Shown: positions 51,666 through 51,721 of the stretch, piece by piece
Layout of the letters: each line of letters opens with the position of its first letter
Numbering within the stretch: position 1 is the first letter of the stretch
NCBI GenBank assembly: GCA_030589895.1
Contig: JAUUZQ010000013.1
Span: 1-51,721, forward strand
From: Bacteroidales bacterium
Lineage (GTDB): Bacteria; Bacteroidota; Bacteroidia; Bacteroidales; GCA-2748055
Length of the DNA stretch: 51,721 nucleotides
Reading direction: 5' to 3'
Notes under the pieces: generated by a model
What the model saw: the letters and a program-made list of their open reading frames with translations, nothing else
What the model was told of the DNA's origin: nothing
The model's database searches: none
Position numbers and translations under genes: made by a program

Positions 51666-51721
51666 ATGAAAAAACTATTTGCATTAATAGCAGTTTTCGG
51701 GATGCTTATGATGGGAGCATC
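51666..51721 (+). CDS. Start of an exported protein, cut by the window edge
   Basis: Only 18 full codons are present. MKKLFALIAVFGMLMMGA has a two-lysine N-region and a hydrophobic core, a signal peptide or first membrane helix. Similar starts occur in Bacteroidota MotA/TolQ/ExbB-family precursors, but that is a recollection from a short stretch and should be treated as a guess. Confidence 0.5.
   Translation, partial: MKKLFALIAVFGMLMMGA

Overview
The window looks like the chromosome of a member of the Bacteroidota, probably class Bacteroidia (order Bacteroidales or Marinilabiliales). Supporting signs seen directly are: AT-rich DNA; nine gene starts with an exact TAnnTTTG box (the Bacteroidota -7 element) and few clear Shine-Dalgarno sequences; an FtsZ tail ending YLHDNVD; a division/cell-wall cluster without murF or ddl; a long (633 aa) PurF-type protein; an adjacent GlsA/GlsB-like acyltransferase pair; and a CoaX - outer membrane protein - TPR - LptC - CNNM protein - PPIase gene order. 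CDS coordinates include the stop codon. Several starts were moved inward from the longest ORF because the first ATG giving a family-like N-terminus lies further in.

Layout. 0-3.6 kb (minus strand): monofunctional aspartate kinase, an orphan SiaC-type phosphoprotein, then pabC and pabB for p-aminobenzoate/folate. 3.6-14.9 kb (plus strand): mfd, coaX, a beta-barrel outer membrane protein, a periplasmic TPR protein, LptC, a 60-aa membrane protein, a CBS/CorC membrane protein and a membrane-anchored parvulin PPIase, an envelope-biogenesis block ending at a strong terminator. 15-30.7 kb (minus strand): a compact dcw operon, mraZ-rsmH-ftsL-ftsI-murE-mraY-murD-ftsW-murG-murC-ftsQ-ftsA-ftsZ-yqeY, with start/stop overlaps throughout and a four-unit MraZ operator in front of mraZ. 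30.9-32.8 kb (plus): probable glycine-lipid acyltransferases. 32.8-37.9 kb: long PurF homologue, SPOR protein, an unknown membrane protein, an orphan histidine kinase with a Cys-rich PAS region, and YebC. 38-46.4 kb: LiaF-like protein, MiaB, a STAS protein, AspS, TadA, AroA, proline dehydrogenase and a small membrane protein. 46.5-51.7 kb (plus): DprA, glutamate dehydrogenase, TatD nuclease, type I asparaginase, tRNA-Ser(GGA), and the first 18 codons of a secreted or membrane protein cut by the window edge.

Most of the window is housekeeping. I found no phage, insertion sequence, CRISPR array, defence island or secondary-metabolite cluster, and no convincing new multi-gene system. What stands out is non-coding or small scale: a dispersed family of 8-bp tandem repeats (unit about YAATGNRR) in four intergenic gaps between 37 and 46.5 kb; a palindromic element apparently inserted in frame in miaB; a 44-bp tandem duplication at the rsmH/ftsL junction that creates a 9-codon mini-ORF; 48-bp GC-hairpin repeats and a REP-like hairpin before gdhA; palindromes on two divergent promoters; and a degenerate copy of the tRNA-Ser 3' end just downstream of the tRNA.
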